From Paenibacillus sp. PastM-3 (GTDB lineage: Bacteria; Bacillota; Bacilli; Paenibacillales; Paenibacillaceae), in assembly GCF_029893965.1 (NCBI RefSeq), contig NZ_JARXXP010000002.1:248001-312000 (forward strand): a stretch of 64,000 nt of DNA. Reading direction: 5' to 3'. A program made the position numbers and the translations under genes. The notes below the pieces were generated by a model, which worked only from the letters and a program-made list of their open reading frames with translations, made no database searches and was not told the DNA's origin. The number at the start of each line of letters is the position of its first letter. Positions within the stretch are counted from its first letter, which is position 1. Shown piece after piece: positions 36,318-43,946 of the stretch.

Positions 36318-37423
36318 ATTATTCTGTAATGGTTGTAGATGATGAATGGCCGGCGCTGGAACAGATGCGCGAGCTGCTGCAGCAATGTGAGAACATTGCG
36401 TCAATCCATGTCTTTGATAATCCCCGGGAGGCCTTCACAGCCGCCGCCGAGCAGAAGCCGGATCTGATCTTTCTGGATATTCAAATGCCCGAGCTGTCAG
36501 GGCTTGCCTTTGCAGAGAATCTGCTTCCGTTCTCGCCGGATACGGAGATCGTGTTCGTAACCGCCTACCGCAGCTATGCTGTGGAAGCCTTCGATCTCTC
36601 AGCAGCGGATTATCTGCTGAAGCCGGTAGACCCGCCCCGCCTGCTCAAAACCTGGTCCAAATTCCTGTCCAAGCAGGCAAAGTCCGGACAGCCGGGGGCG
36701 ACAAGCGCGAGCGCAAGCTTTCAGTATCTTGGCGGCCACACCTTAACCGGGCCGCTTGGCGTTGTTAAGTGGAGTACGCATAAGGCAGAGGAGTTATTCG
36801 CTTATCTATGGATACACAGGCAAGGCAGCGTCAGTGTTATTCTGAATGATGTTTTTCCGCAGTGGAATTATGAGAAGGGCAAGCAGTACCTGCATACCAC
36901 CATCTACCAGATCCGTAAAACCTTAAAAAATGCCGATCTGGGCGACAAAATCGAGCTGACCTCGGACCGGGAAAACTACCGGCTGGAAGCCAAGGGCATA
37001 GAAGGGGATGCGGAACGGTTTCAGGAAGCTGCCCTTGCGGCGCTGCAGGACAACAATCTGGAGAGTCTGCGGGATGCCTCCTCGCTTTATACAGGCGAGC
37101 TGCTGCAGTCTCTGGACAGCCTCTGGATTTATTCGGTCAGGGACAAATACCGCCAGCTGTATCTGAAGCTGCTGGAGCAGCTTACGCTCGGGCTTGTCGA
37201 GGCCGGACGCCACTATGAAGCAGAGGAATATGCCCTGCGCCTGGCCGAGCTTGAACCGCTGGAGGAAAGCTATGCCCTGCAGATCATCTCGCTCTATTAC
37301 GAAATCGGCAAGCCTTTGCGCGCCCAGCGCCGCTTCACCCAGTTCCGTGATTCCTACAAGAGCGAAATGGGCGGAGAGCTTCCGGAGTGGTTCCTTGAAG
37401 CATACAAGCGCCTCGGAACGTAG
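36314..37423 (+). CDS. Response regulator, REC plus winged-helix and BTAD-like helical domain
   Basis: 369-residue regulator directly after the hybrid kinase. REC domain with phosphoacceptor Asp in IFLDIQMPELSG, conserved Thr/Ala and LLKPVD Lys. The C-terminal part reads as a SARP-like winged helix (KWSTHKAEELFAYLW, YQIRKTLKNA) and a helical bacterial transcriptional activator domain (ESLRDASSLYTGELL to the end). The first ATG (36329) would truncate the first beta strand and has no ribosome site. A CTG at 36314 restores the strand (YSVMVVDDE), overlaps the kinase TGA and has AGGATGAGG upstream, so it is proposed. The kinase gene is its probable partner; targets unknown. Confidence 0.85.
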   Translation: MNYSVMVVDDEWPALEQMRELLQQCENIASIHVFDNPREAFTAAAEQKPDLIFLDIQMPELSGLAFAENLLPFSPDTEIVFVTAYRSYAVEAFDLSAADYLLKPVDPPRLLKTWSKFLSKQAKSGQPGATSASASFQYLGGHTLTGPLGVVKWSTHKAEELFAYLWIHRQGSVSVILNDVFPQWNYEKGKQYLHTTIYQIRKTLKNADLGDKIELTSDRENYRLEAKGIEGDAERFQEAALAALQDNNLESLRDASSLYTGELLQSLDSLWIYSVRDKYRQLYLKLLEQLTLGLVEAGRHYEAEEYALRLAELEPLEESYALQIISLYYEIGKPLRAQRRFTQFRDSYKSEMGGELPEWFLEAYKRLGT

Positions 37424-37496
37424 CCTTGCACAATTAGGCAGATCATCCGCAGCAAGACGCGATAAAGTGGATTTCGATGATATAGCGGCTACAACA

Positions 37497-37531
37497 AATA
37501 ACCCGGCAGCAGCCTGCCCGGTTATTTTTTT
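37497..37531 (+). terminator. Terminator of the kinase-regulator operon
   Basis: ATAACCCGGCA pairs with TGCCCGGTTAT (one mismatch), followed by T7. Confidence 0.82.
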
Positions 37532-37684
37532 GCTATTTTCCGTAATAAAGCGCTGTCATTTCGATTTTTTCCGTCACACTTCGACTTTTTATCAGTGTTT
37601 TGTCAGTGGCAAATAGTACCATTGTTTTACACAGCAATAATTACACATCGTACAGAACTACACGAGTAAATGGAGGTTGTTACA

Positions 37685-38365
37685 ATGAACAGATGGCCAG
37701 GCTTCAAAAAATATTTTAAAGGCACCAATTTCCTTACCCTTATGTTCTCCATGATGCGCGAGGTCACTATAGACAATACGCCCCCTGCTATGACTGTCGA
37801 GGTTACAACTGATCAGCCTGCCTATGCGCCGGGAGATGAAGTCACTGTACTCTTGAACCTGCGGAATTTCGATCCTAATGATCAAGGCTACAGCTACATG
37901 AATTTTACAGTGCAGTATGACAGTGAAGTTTTTGATAACTCGGAATATCTCGTACAATCAGCCTATAGCGATTCCGCTTTCACCCCGGGCAGCGAGGTCG
38001 GTAATATATTTCAGTTTAATTTCATGAATCCCGTCGACGGCGGCATTTATTTCGGAATGAACACAACGATGCGCGGCATCGATATCCAGGTCGAAACCAA
38101 CTCGAAGCACACCCAAATCCCGGCTGTCGACCAGACCCTGGTCACTTTTAAGCTCCGGGTAAAGGAGCACACGCTGGCATCCTCCTCAACAATCAGCCTG
38201 GCCAATGAATTCACCCGGATCAGAACATCTGAAGCCGGCAACAGCGTTTATCTATATTCTCCTGACATCACCGTACAAACTACCGAACCCGTAGCCATTA
38301 TTCCGACTCCTCAGGTCTCCGTATACTCCATGGGGCCTAACGTTAATGCCCACCGCTTGGCTTAA
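37685..38365 (+). CDS. Cohesin-domain-like protein
   Basis: 226 residues. After a basic and hydrophobic N-terminus (FLTLMFSMM) without a convincing signal peptidase site comes a single beta-sandwich reminiscent of cohesin modules: YAPGDEVTVLLNLRNF, then YMNFTVQYDSEVFD, later QTLVTFKLRVKE. Cohesins bind dockerins in cellulosomes, and isolated cohesin-like domains occur on other bacterial surface proteins. No dockerin, CBM or glycoside hydrolase is adjacent. The ATG has GGAGG 8 nt upstream (the longer frame from 37670 starts inside that site). It is preceded by about 150 bp of AT-rich leader. Assignment rests on pattern resemblance only. Confidence 0.65.
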   Translation: MNRWPGFKKYFKGTNFLTLMFSMMREVTIDNTPPAMTVEVTTDQPAYAPGDEVTVLLNLRNFDPNDQGYSYMNFTVQYDSEVFDNSEYLVQSAYSDSAFTPGSEVGNIFQFNFMNPVDGGIYFGMNTTMRGIDIQVETNSKHTQIPAVDQTLVTFKLRVKEHTLASSSTISLANEFTRIRTSEAGNSVYLYSPDITVQTTEPVAIIPTPQVSVYSMGPNVNAHRLA

Positions 38366-38445
38366 TACAGCAATTTGATCTTATGTATATGGAACATATA
38401 TCGACCCGATATATTTAATATAATTAACCAAACCCTTTCATGATT

Positions 38446-38494
38446 AAACAGGTTTTCCTCCGTTCTTGGCACCGGACGCGGGAAAAGCCTGTTT
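38446..38494 (+). terminator. Hairpin after the cohesin-like gene
   Basis: AAACAGG-TTTTCC pairs with GGAAAAGCCTGTTT (one bulged C) across a GC-rich loop. There is no clear T-run, so terminator function is probable rather than certain. Confidence 0.55.
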
Positions 38495-38573
38495 ATGTAT
38501 TGGCATTTCCGCCAATCTCATGTACTGTGTTCTTATATTTCGAGCTTATTCATATATGAGGAGAGAGGTAAGG

Positions 38574-39080
38574 ATGCTTATCACTTCACAAAATATTGAT
38601 CTGCGGCCGACCGGGCTGCAGGATCTCGGCTTTGTACTGGCTGCCGAGCAGGACGAACACAACTGCCGTTATGTCGGGCAATGGAGCAGGGAGAAGCATG
38701 CTGCAGCCATCTTTGATGAAGACATTCTGCATCTGATTATTCAGGATAAAACCGGCCAGCCGGCAGGCTACGTTATTATCACAGGGCTGCAGGACCCCAA
38801 TCTGTGCACATGTCTTCTGCGGATTGTCCTTCATACGAAAGGCCGCGGATACGGCACTGCAGCAGTCTGCATGATCAGGGAATGGATCTTCAGGAACACT
38901 AAGACACACCGGCTTTGGCTGGATGTAAAAGATTTCAACTTGAGAGCGCGGCATGTGTATGAGGCAGCTGGTTTTAAAGTGGAGGGCGTGCTGCGGGAAG
39001 CGGTAAAACGCGGAGATTCCTTCGACTCGATGGTGATTATGTCAATCCTGCGGCAAGAGTACGAAGAGCAATTATATTAG
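38574..39080 (+). CDS. GNAT-family N-acetyltransferase
   Basis: 168-residue acetyl-CoA-dependent transferase, RimJ/RimL-like: LRPTGLQDLGFV at the start, acetyl-CoA loop TKGRGYGTAAV, and LWLDVKDFNLRARHVYEAAGFKVEG as the C-terminal signature. Acceptor (protein N-terminus, antibiotic or small amine) is unknown. The frame opens far upstream at 38466; the ATG at 38574 with GAGAGAGG close upstream is preferred, ATG 38556 being an alternative. Confidence 0.9.
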   Translation: MLITSQNIDLRPTGLQDLGFVLAAEQDEHNCRYVGQWSREKHAAAIFDEDILHLIIQDKTGQPAGYVIITGLQDPNLCTCLLRIVLHTKGRGYGTAAVCMIREWIFRNTKTHRLWLDVKDFNLRARHVYEAAGFKVEGVLREAVKRGDSFDSMVIMSILRQEYEEQLY

Positions 39081-39116
39081 CCTGAACAGGGCCTTAATAC
39101 ACAAACACATATCAAA

Positions 39117-39160
39117 ACTGCCGGTTCCATCCGTACCTGGGTACGCCGGTAACCGGCAGT
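39117..39160. terminator. Terminator between acetyltransferase and pyrimidine catabolic operon
   Basis: ACTGCCGGTT and AACCGGCAGT, 10-bp perfect arms with a structured 24-nt loop. The minus-strand side ends in TTTTG, suiting the operon that ends at 39183. Confidence 0.75.
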
Positions 39161-39182
39161 CTGCCAGCTTCTGATCCTTTTT

Positions 39183-39422
39183 TTAAATAGATGCTTCAAC
39201 CGGGGCTGCCGGCCTGATTCCGGCAAAAACGGCTGTTGCCACGTGCTTGCGCGCATCCGCCGTCAGCAGCAGCAGCTTTACCGGGTCACCTTCGGAACCA
39301 CTGCGGACAAATGTTACCTCGGCACCGTCCAGATCCTCTTTGATATTTACTATTCCGTAACCCTGCTGCAGCAGCTTATCAACAGCCTGCCGCTCCTTGT
39401 CAAACTCCGCAAATACTGACAT
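39183..39422 (-). CDS. Small protein of unknown function, last gene of the pyrimidine-degradation operon
   Basis: 79-residue soluble protein (MSVFAEFDKERQAVDKLLQ at the start). A helix is followed by beta strands (GYGIVNIKEDLDGAEVTFV) and ends with an alanine- and valine-rich helix. I do not recognise a family. The ATG lies 1 nt after the hydA stop codon with GGAGG upstream, so it is translated with hydA. Its placement suggests a role in reductive pyrimidine catabolism, but a direct role is unproven. It is far too short to be the missing beta-ureidopropionase. Confidence 0.75.
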   Translation of the reverse strand: MSVFAEFDKERQAVDKLLQQGYGIVNIKEDLDGAEVTFVRSGSEGDPVKLLLLTADARKHVATAVFAGIRPAAPVEASI

Positions 39423-39423
39423 G

Positions 39424-40851
39424 TCACACCACTCCTCCGCTGATTTCCGCTTTGGCGGGAAATGCCGTCTCTGCCTCGAACCGTTTGCGGTGCAGGTACT
39501 GACCCGCCCCCGCCTGCCCGACGAACTGCTTGTCACGGATGACAAACTCGCCGCGGCTTAGCACTGATACCGGTTCGCCCTTGACCTCGAAGCCTTCAAA
39601 TGCATTGTAATCGACGTTCATGTGATGGGTTGCAGCTGAAAGAGTTCTTTCAACGGAAGGATCGAAGATGACAATATCCGCATCACTGCCGATGGCGATC
39701 GTCCCCTTCTGCGGGAAAAGGCCGAACAGCTTGGCGCTTGAAGTAGAGATGATATCAACGAACTTGTTCAATGAGATGCGGCCTTTCTGCACACCCTCGG
39801 AGTACAGCAGGCTGAAGCGGTCCTCGATGGTCGGTCCGCCGTTCGGGATTTTGGAGAAATCACCGCGTCCCAGATCCTTCTGCCCCTTGAAATCAAAGGA
39901 ACACTGGTCAGAGCCGATGGTCTGCAGCGAACCGTTCCACAGCGCATCCCACAGCACATCCTGATTCCACTGCTCGCGCAGCGGCGGTGACCATACGTAC
40001 TTAGCGCCCTCAAAGTCCGGCTTCTCAAGCGCAGTCTGATCCAGCACAAGATACTGCGGGCAGGTCTCGCCGTAGACACGCAGCCCTTTCTTGCGGGCCT
40101 CGGCAATCTTCCATGCCGCTTCAGCACAAGTGACATGCACCACGTAAAGCTGCGAATCAGTCAACTCGGTCAGATAAGCAGCCCGGCCGGTAGCTTCACC
40201 TTCGAGCTCCGGCGGCCGGGTCAGCGCATGATAGATCGGGTCTGTATTGCCGGCGGCCAGCGCCTGCTCCACCAGATATTCAATTACATCCCCGTTCTCG
40301 GCATGAACCATAACAAGCGCACCCTCCCGCTTGGCGGCCTGCAGCGTTTTGTACAATACGCCGTCATCAGCCTGGAAGGTATTCTTGTAGGCCATAAATA
40401 CCTTCAGTGAAGTGATGCCCTCCTGTTCGATAATCTGCGGCAGCTCGCCGAGCACACGGTCATTCAGCTCGGACACCATCAGGTGGAAGCTATAGTCAAT
40501 CACAGCTTTGTCCTGTGATTTGTTATGCCACGTATCCACAGCGCTCTGAAGCGGCTGGCCTTTGGTAGTCAGACAGAAGTCAATTACGGTTGTCGTACCG
40601 CCGTAGGCAGCGGCGATCGTCCCGCTCTCGAAGTCATCGGCGGTGACCGTTCCTCCAAAAGGCATATCCAGGTGGGTGTGCGGATCTATCCCCCCCGGGA
40701 ACACATAGCAGCCGGAGGCATCCACAATTTCAGCACCCGGCACTTCCAGATTCAGGCCGATTCCGGTTACAATCCCGTTTTCAATCAGGACGTCCCCGGT
40801 ATACGTGTCTGCAGCAGTGACGATCGTTCCGTTCTTAATGATTTTGGCCAT
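39424..40851 (-). CDS. hydA: Dihydropyrimidinase
   Basis: 475-residue cyclic amidohydrolase that opens dihydrouracil or dihydrothymine to N-carbamoyl-beta-amino acids (second step of reductive pyrimidine degradation). Metal ligands appear as GIDPHTHLD, the carboxylated Lys in SLKVFMAYKN, His in VMVHAENGD and VVHVTCAEA, and Asp in GSDQCSF. Full length for the family. The start has GGAGGTGG upstream and is separated by 1 nt from the preA stop. D-hydantoinases share the fold, but the context of preA and preT fixes the pathway. Confidence 0.95.
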   Translation of the reverse strand: MAKIIKNGTIVTAADTYTGDVLIENGIVTGIGLNLEVPGAEIVDASGCYVFPGGIDPHTHLDMPFGGTVTADDFESGTIAAAYGGTTTVIDFCLTTKGQPLQSAVDTWHNKSQDKAVIDYSFHLMVSELNDRVLGELPQIIEQEGITSLKVFMAYKNTFQADDGVLYKTLQAAKREGALVMVHAENGDVIEYLVEQALAAGNTDPIYHALTRPPELEGEATGRAAYLTELTDSQLYVVHVTCAEAAWKIAEARKKGLRVYGETCPQYLVLDQTALEKPDFEGAKYVWSPPLREQWNQDVLWDALWNGSLQTIGSDQCSFDFKGQKDLGRGDFSKIPNGGPTIEDRFSLLYSEGVQKGRISLNKFVDIISTSSAKLFGLFPQKGTIAIGSDADIVIFDPSVERTLSAATHHMNVDYNAFEGFEVKGEPVSVLSRGEFVIRDKQFVGQAGAGQYLHRKRFEAETAFPAKAEISGGVV

Positions 40852-40852
40852 C

Positions 40853-42142
40853 CTAGACCACCTCCGCTTCTGAATATGAGCCGTTCAGGGTGCTGATTAC
40901 CTGCTGCCGCTGGTTCCAGGTCATCGGCGCCGCCCCGCTGTCCAGCGCGACCATATCAATTGCGCCGTCAGCCGGGCAGACAATGGAGCACAGGTTGCAG
41001 CCTACACAGTCTTCCTCACGCACCTGCAGAACCGCCTTGCCGTCAGCATTCGTGAGCATATCTATACATTGATGCGAAGCATCTTCGCAGGCAATATGGC
41101 ATTTGTTACAGTTAATGCAGCTGTCTTCATTGATCCGTGCAACAACTTTATAATTCAGATCCAGGTCGCCCCAGTTGGAGTATTTCGGTACTGATTTGCC
41201 AATCAGCTCTGTTACCGATGCGAGCCCCTTGTCATCCAGATAGTTATTCAAGCCGTCTATCATTTCCTCCACGATCCGGAAGCCATGATGCATGACCGCC
41301 GTACAGACCTGGATGCCGGTCGCCCCCATCAGCATGAACTCAACTACATCCTGCCAGGTGGAGATGCCGCCGATTCCTGAGATCGGAATGCCGACCCCTC
41401 GGTCACGCGCGCATTCAGCCACCATGCTCAGGGCAATCGGCTTGACTGCAGGTCCGCAATAACCGCCGTGTGCACCTTGTCCGCCAACATGCGGAATGGT
41501 GTTCCAGCTGTGGATATCCACTCCCGCCAGGCTGTTAATCGTATTGATCAGGCTGATTGCATCTGCGCCGCCTTTGGCCGCATGGCGGGCAACAACGGTA
41601 ATGTCAGTGATATTTGGAGTGAGCTTGACAATTACCGGTGTGGTCGCCACTTCCTTGACCCAGGTCGTCTGTGCCTGTACGAGATCAGGCTGCTGGCCTG
41701 AAGCAGCACCCATTCCGCGCTCGGCCATCCCGTGCGGGCAGCCGAAGTTCAGCTCCAGCCCGTCAACCCCGACATCCTCCACCCGCTTGACGATCTCATG
41801 CCATTTCTCCCGCTTGGGCTCTACCATCAGGGAGGCAATCACCGCATGGCCGGGAAATCTCTTTTTCGTTTCGTAAATTTCCTTCAGGTTTACCTCCAGC
41901 GGCCGGTCCGTAATCAGCTCAATATTGTTAAAGCCTGCTACGCGCTGCCCGTTGAAATGAACTGCCGCAAACCGCGACGAGGTGTTAATGATCGGATCGC
42001 CCAGTGTCTTCCAGACGGCGCCGCCCCAGCCGGCCTCGAAGGCCCGCTGCACCTGATAGCCTGTATTGGTAGGCGGCGCGGAAGCCAGCCAGAACGGATT
42101 GGGTGATTTAATTCCTGCTAGATCAATTCGCAGATCTGCCAT
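40853..42142 (-). CDS. preA: NAD-dependent dihydropyrimidine dehydrogenase, subunit PreA
   Basis: 429-residue catalytic subunit that reduces uracil and thymine to the dihydro forms. A dihydroorotate-dehydrogenase-like FMN barrel (ELNFGCPHGM with the active-site Cys, then VKLTPNITD) precedes a C-terminal 2[4Fe-4S] ferredoxin domain (CINCNKCHIAC, CVGCNLCSIVCP). The frame extends upstream to 42199, but the ATG at 42142 with GGGAGGG 8 nt upstream gives the normal MADLRIDL start. It partners with PreT encoded 83 nt upstream. Confidence 0.95.
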   Translation of the reverse strand: MADLRIDLAGIKSPNPFWLASAPPTNTGYQVQRAFEAGWGGAVWKTLGDPIINTSSRFAAVHFNGQRVAGFNNIELITDRPLEVNLKEIYETKKRFPGHAVIASLMVEPKREKWHEIVKRVEDVGVDGLELNFGCPHGMAERGMGAASGQQPDLVQAQTTWVKEVATTPVIVKLTPNITDITVVARHAAKGGADAISLINTINSLAGVDIHSWNTIPHVGGQGAHGGYCGPAVKPIALSMVAECARDRGVGIPISGIGGISTWQDVVEFMLMGATGIQVCTAVMHHGFRIVEEMIDGLNNYLDDKGLASVTELIGKSVPKYSNWGDLDLNYKVVARINEDSCINCNKCHIACEDASHQCIDMLTNADGKAVLQVREEDCVGCNLCSIVCPADGAIDMVALDSGAAPMTWNQRQQVISTLNGSYSEAEVV

Positions 42143-42225
42143 AGTTGTTCCCTCCCTGTCATAAGTAGTCCGGGGATACCCGCCGGGCCTGCATTGCATA
42201 TTCCTGCCTGTCTGCCAGGCAGCGG

Positions 42226-43617
42226 TTAAACGGCAGAACCTACTACACTGTCCTGCAGACCGGATAACTGCCTGACTATTGCATAAGCCGCATCCTTGCC
42301 CTGCTGGGCGGCTGATACAACCATCGCCTCACCGTTGCCGGAGCCGAAGACGATATCGCCGGCAGCATAGATCATCGGATCAGAGGTCCGTCCGGTCTTC
42401 CGGTCAATCTTCACCACGCCCCGGTCATGCTCCAGCCCCAGCGACTCAATCAGGTCAATCCGCCGCTTCTGTCCGATTGCCATGACTACAGCATCAACCG
42501 GCATTACGAATTCCGAGCCTTCAACCGGCATCGGCGCCAGACGCCCGTCCTTGTCTTTTTCGCCGGTCAGCTTCATCCGGACGCATTCCAGTCCGGTCAC
42601 ATTGCCCAGTGCATCGCCGACAATCCGTTTGGGCAGTGTCAGCCAGTTGAATTCCACGCCCTCCTGCTTGGCGAATTCATATTCAAAGTCATAAGCGGTC
42701 ATCTCACTCCGGGTACGGCGGTAGACCATTTTGACACTCTCGGCTCCGAGCCGCACCGAGCAGGTAGCCGCATCAATGGCGGTATTGCCTGCGCCGATTA
42801 CGGCGACGCGCTGTCCCATCAGCTCCAGCGTCGGAACCCCCGTCTTGGTCGTTTCAACCAGCTCTATGGCATCATAAACACCGGAAAGCTTCTCGCCTTC
42901 AATGCCGAGCGGCGGCACATAGCCCATTCCGGCTGCGAGCACTATGGCATCATAATTTTCCCTGAGCTCCTCCACAGTAATGTCCACTCCAACCTTGACT
43001 CCGGTTAAGATCTGCACACCCAGCTTCTCAACCTGTTCCACTTCCCACAGCGAGATCGACTGCGGCAGCCGGAAGGACACGATCCCGTGTGTATTCAGTC
43101 CGCCTGCAAGCGGCTTGGCCTCGTAGACCACCACGGCAAACCCTTCGCGTGCCAGCTCTCTGGCAGTTGACAAGCCTGCCGGACCGCCGCCGATGACAGC
43201 AACCTTCCTGCCGTTTGGCACACCCGCTTTGAACAGCTGGATTCCGCTGTTAACGGCCCAGTCGGTGGCATAACGCTGCAGCAGTCCGATCTGAATCGGC
43301 GCTGAAGCATCGTTCAGTACACATGCCCCCTCACAGAGCTCCTCGGTCGGACAGACCCGTGCACAGCTGGCGCCGACCGGATTGGACTCCATGATCGTCA
43401 TGGCTGAGCCCTTCAGATTATCGGTGGCAATCCGTTTAATAAAGGAAGGAATATTGATACCTGTAGGGCAGGCCTTGATGCAGGGCGCATCATAGCAATA
43501 GAGACAGCGGTTGGATTCCTCCATTGCGCCCTTGCGGCTGAGTCCGGGCTCCGCCTCAGCGAAATTGCGCATAAACATATCAGGTGTAAATGCAGTTAAC
43601 GGAGAAGAGTGCTCCAT
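42226..43617 (-). CDS. preT: NAD-dependent dihydropyrimidine dehydrogenase, subunit PreT
   Basis: 463-residue flavin-dependent electron-transfer subunit, related to the glutamate synthase small chain. N-terminal iron-sulfur domain (CLYCYDAPCIKACPTG, then CARVCPTEELCEGAC), FAD-binding GGGPAGLSTARE and NAD-binding GAGNTAIDAAT. It passes electrons between NAD(H) and PreA. First gene of the preT-preA-hydA-small ORF operon, divergent from the PucR regulator. ATG with AAGGGAGGG upstream. Confidence 0.95.
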   Translation of the reverse strand: MEHSSPLTAFTPDMFMRNFAEAEPGLSRKGAMEESNRCLYCYDAPCIKACPTGINIPSFIKRIATDNLKGSAMTIMESNPVGASCARVCPTEELCEGACVLNDASAPIQIGLLQRYATDWAVNSGIQLFKAGVPNGRKVAVIGGGPAGLSTARELAREGFAVVVYEAKPLAGGLNTHGIVSFRLPQSISLWEVEQVEKLGVQILTGVKVGVDITVEELRENYDAIVLAAGMGYVPPLGIEGEKLSGVYDAIELVETTKTGVPTLELMGQRVAVIGAGNTAIDAATCSVRLGAESVKMVYRRTRSEMTAYDFEYEFAKQEGVEFNWLTLPKRIVGDALGNVTGLECVRMKLTGEKDKDGRLAPMPVEGSEFVMPVDAVVMAIGQKRRIDLIESLGLEHDRGVVKIDRKTGRTSDPMIYAAGDIVFGSGNGEAMVVSAAQQGKDAAYAIVRQLSGLQDSVVGSAV

Positions 43618-43749
43618 CAGTTATCCCTCCCTTTAAATTCATTACCTGCCTCGAAAGAATAAAATGACTAACACGCTCTCTAAGACAGTTAAATGTTATA
43701 TATTATTACATTATTACGATAATCTCCTTAATATTTTGCTTACACTCCG

Positions 43750-43789
43750 GGCCTTATGTAGTAAAATATACTTCAAACCTAATAAGGCC
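43750..43789. promoter_or_regulatory. Inverted repeat in the preT-pucR intergenic region
   Basis: GGCCTTAT (43750-43757) and ATAAGGCC (43782-43789), 8-bp perfect arms 24 nt apart, mid-way between the divergent genes. It could be a looped operator or a hairpin on the preT leader. Confidence 0.35.
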
Positions 43790-43865
43790 GTTTATTCCAC
43801 ATCACACTAAGTCATATTTCCTAACATATTATAATCAAACTATATCCATTTCGTTTTTTTGTTAC

Positions 43866-43884
43866 ATTAGACACATTGTCTAAT
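43866..43884. promoter_or_regulatory. Palindromic operator candidate upstream of pucR
   Basis: ATTAGACA-CAT-TGTCTAAT, 8-bp perfect arms, about 60 bp upstream of the regulator ATG. The TAGACA half-site recurs as CTAGACAAA and TTTGTCTAG upstream of the transporter operon (52436-52484), which argues for a shared regulator, most simply the PucR protein. Confidence 0.6.
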
Positions 43885-43946
43885 TTCAAAAGTGTATTTT
43901 TTACGCCGGAGATAGCAAGCAGGATAAAGAGCGAGGGGGAAAGCAT

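Noticed and set aside
42427..43008. 193-codon plus-strand frame opposite preT
   Set aside because: Antisense shadow of a conserved flavoprotein.
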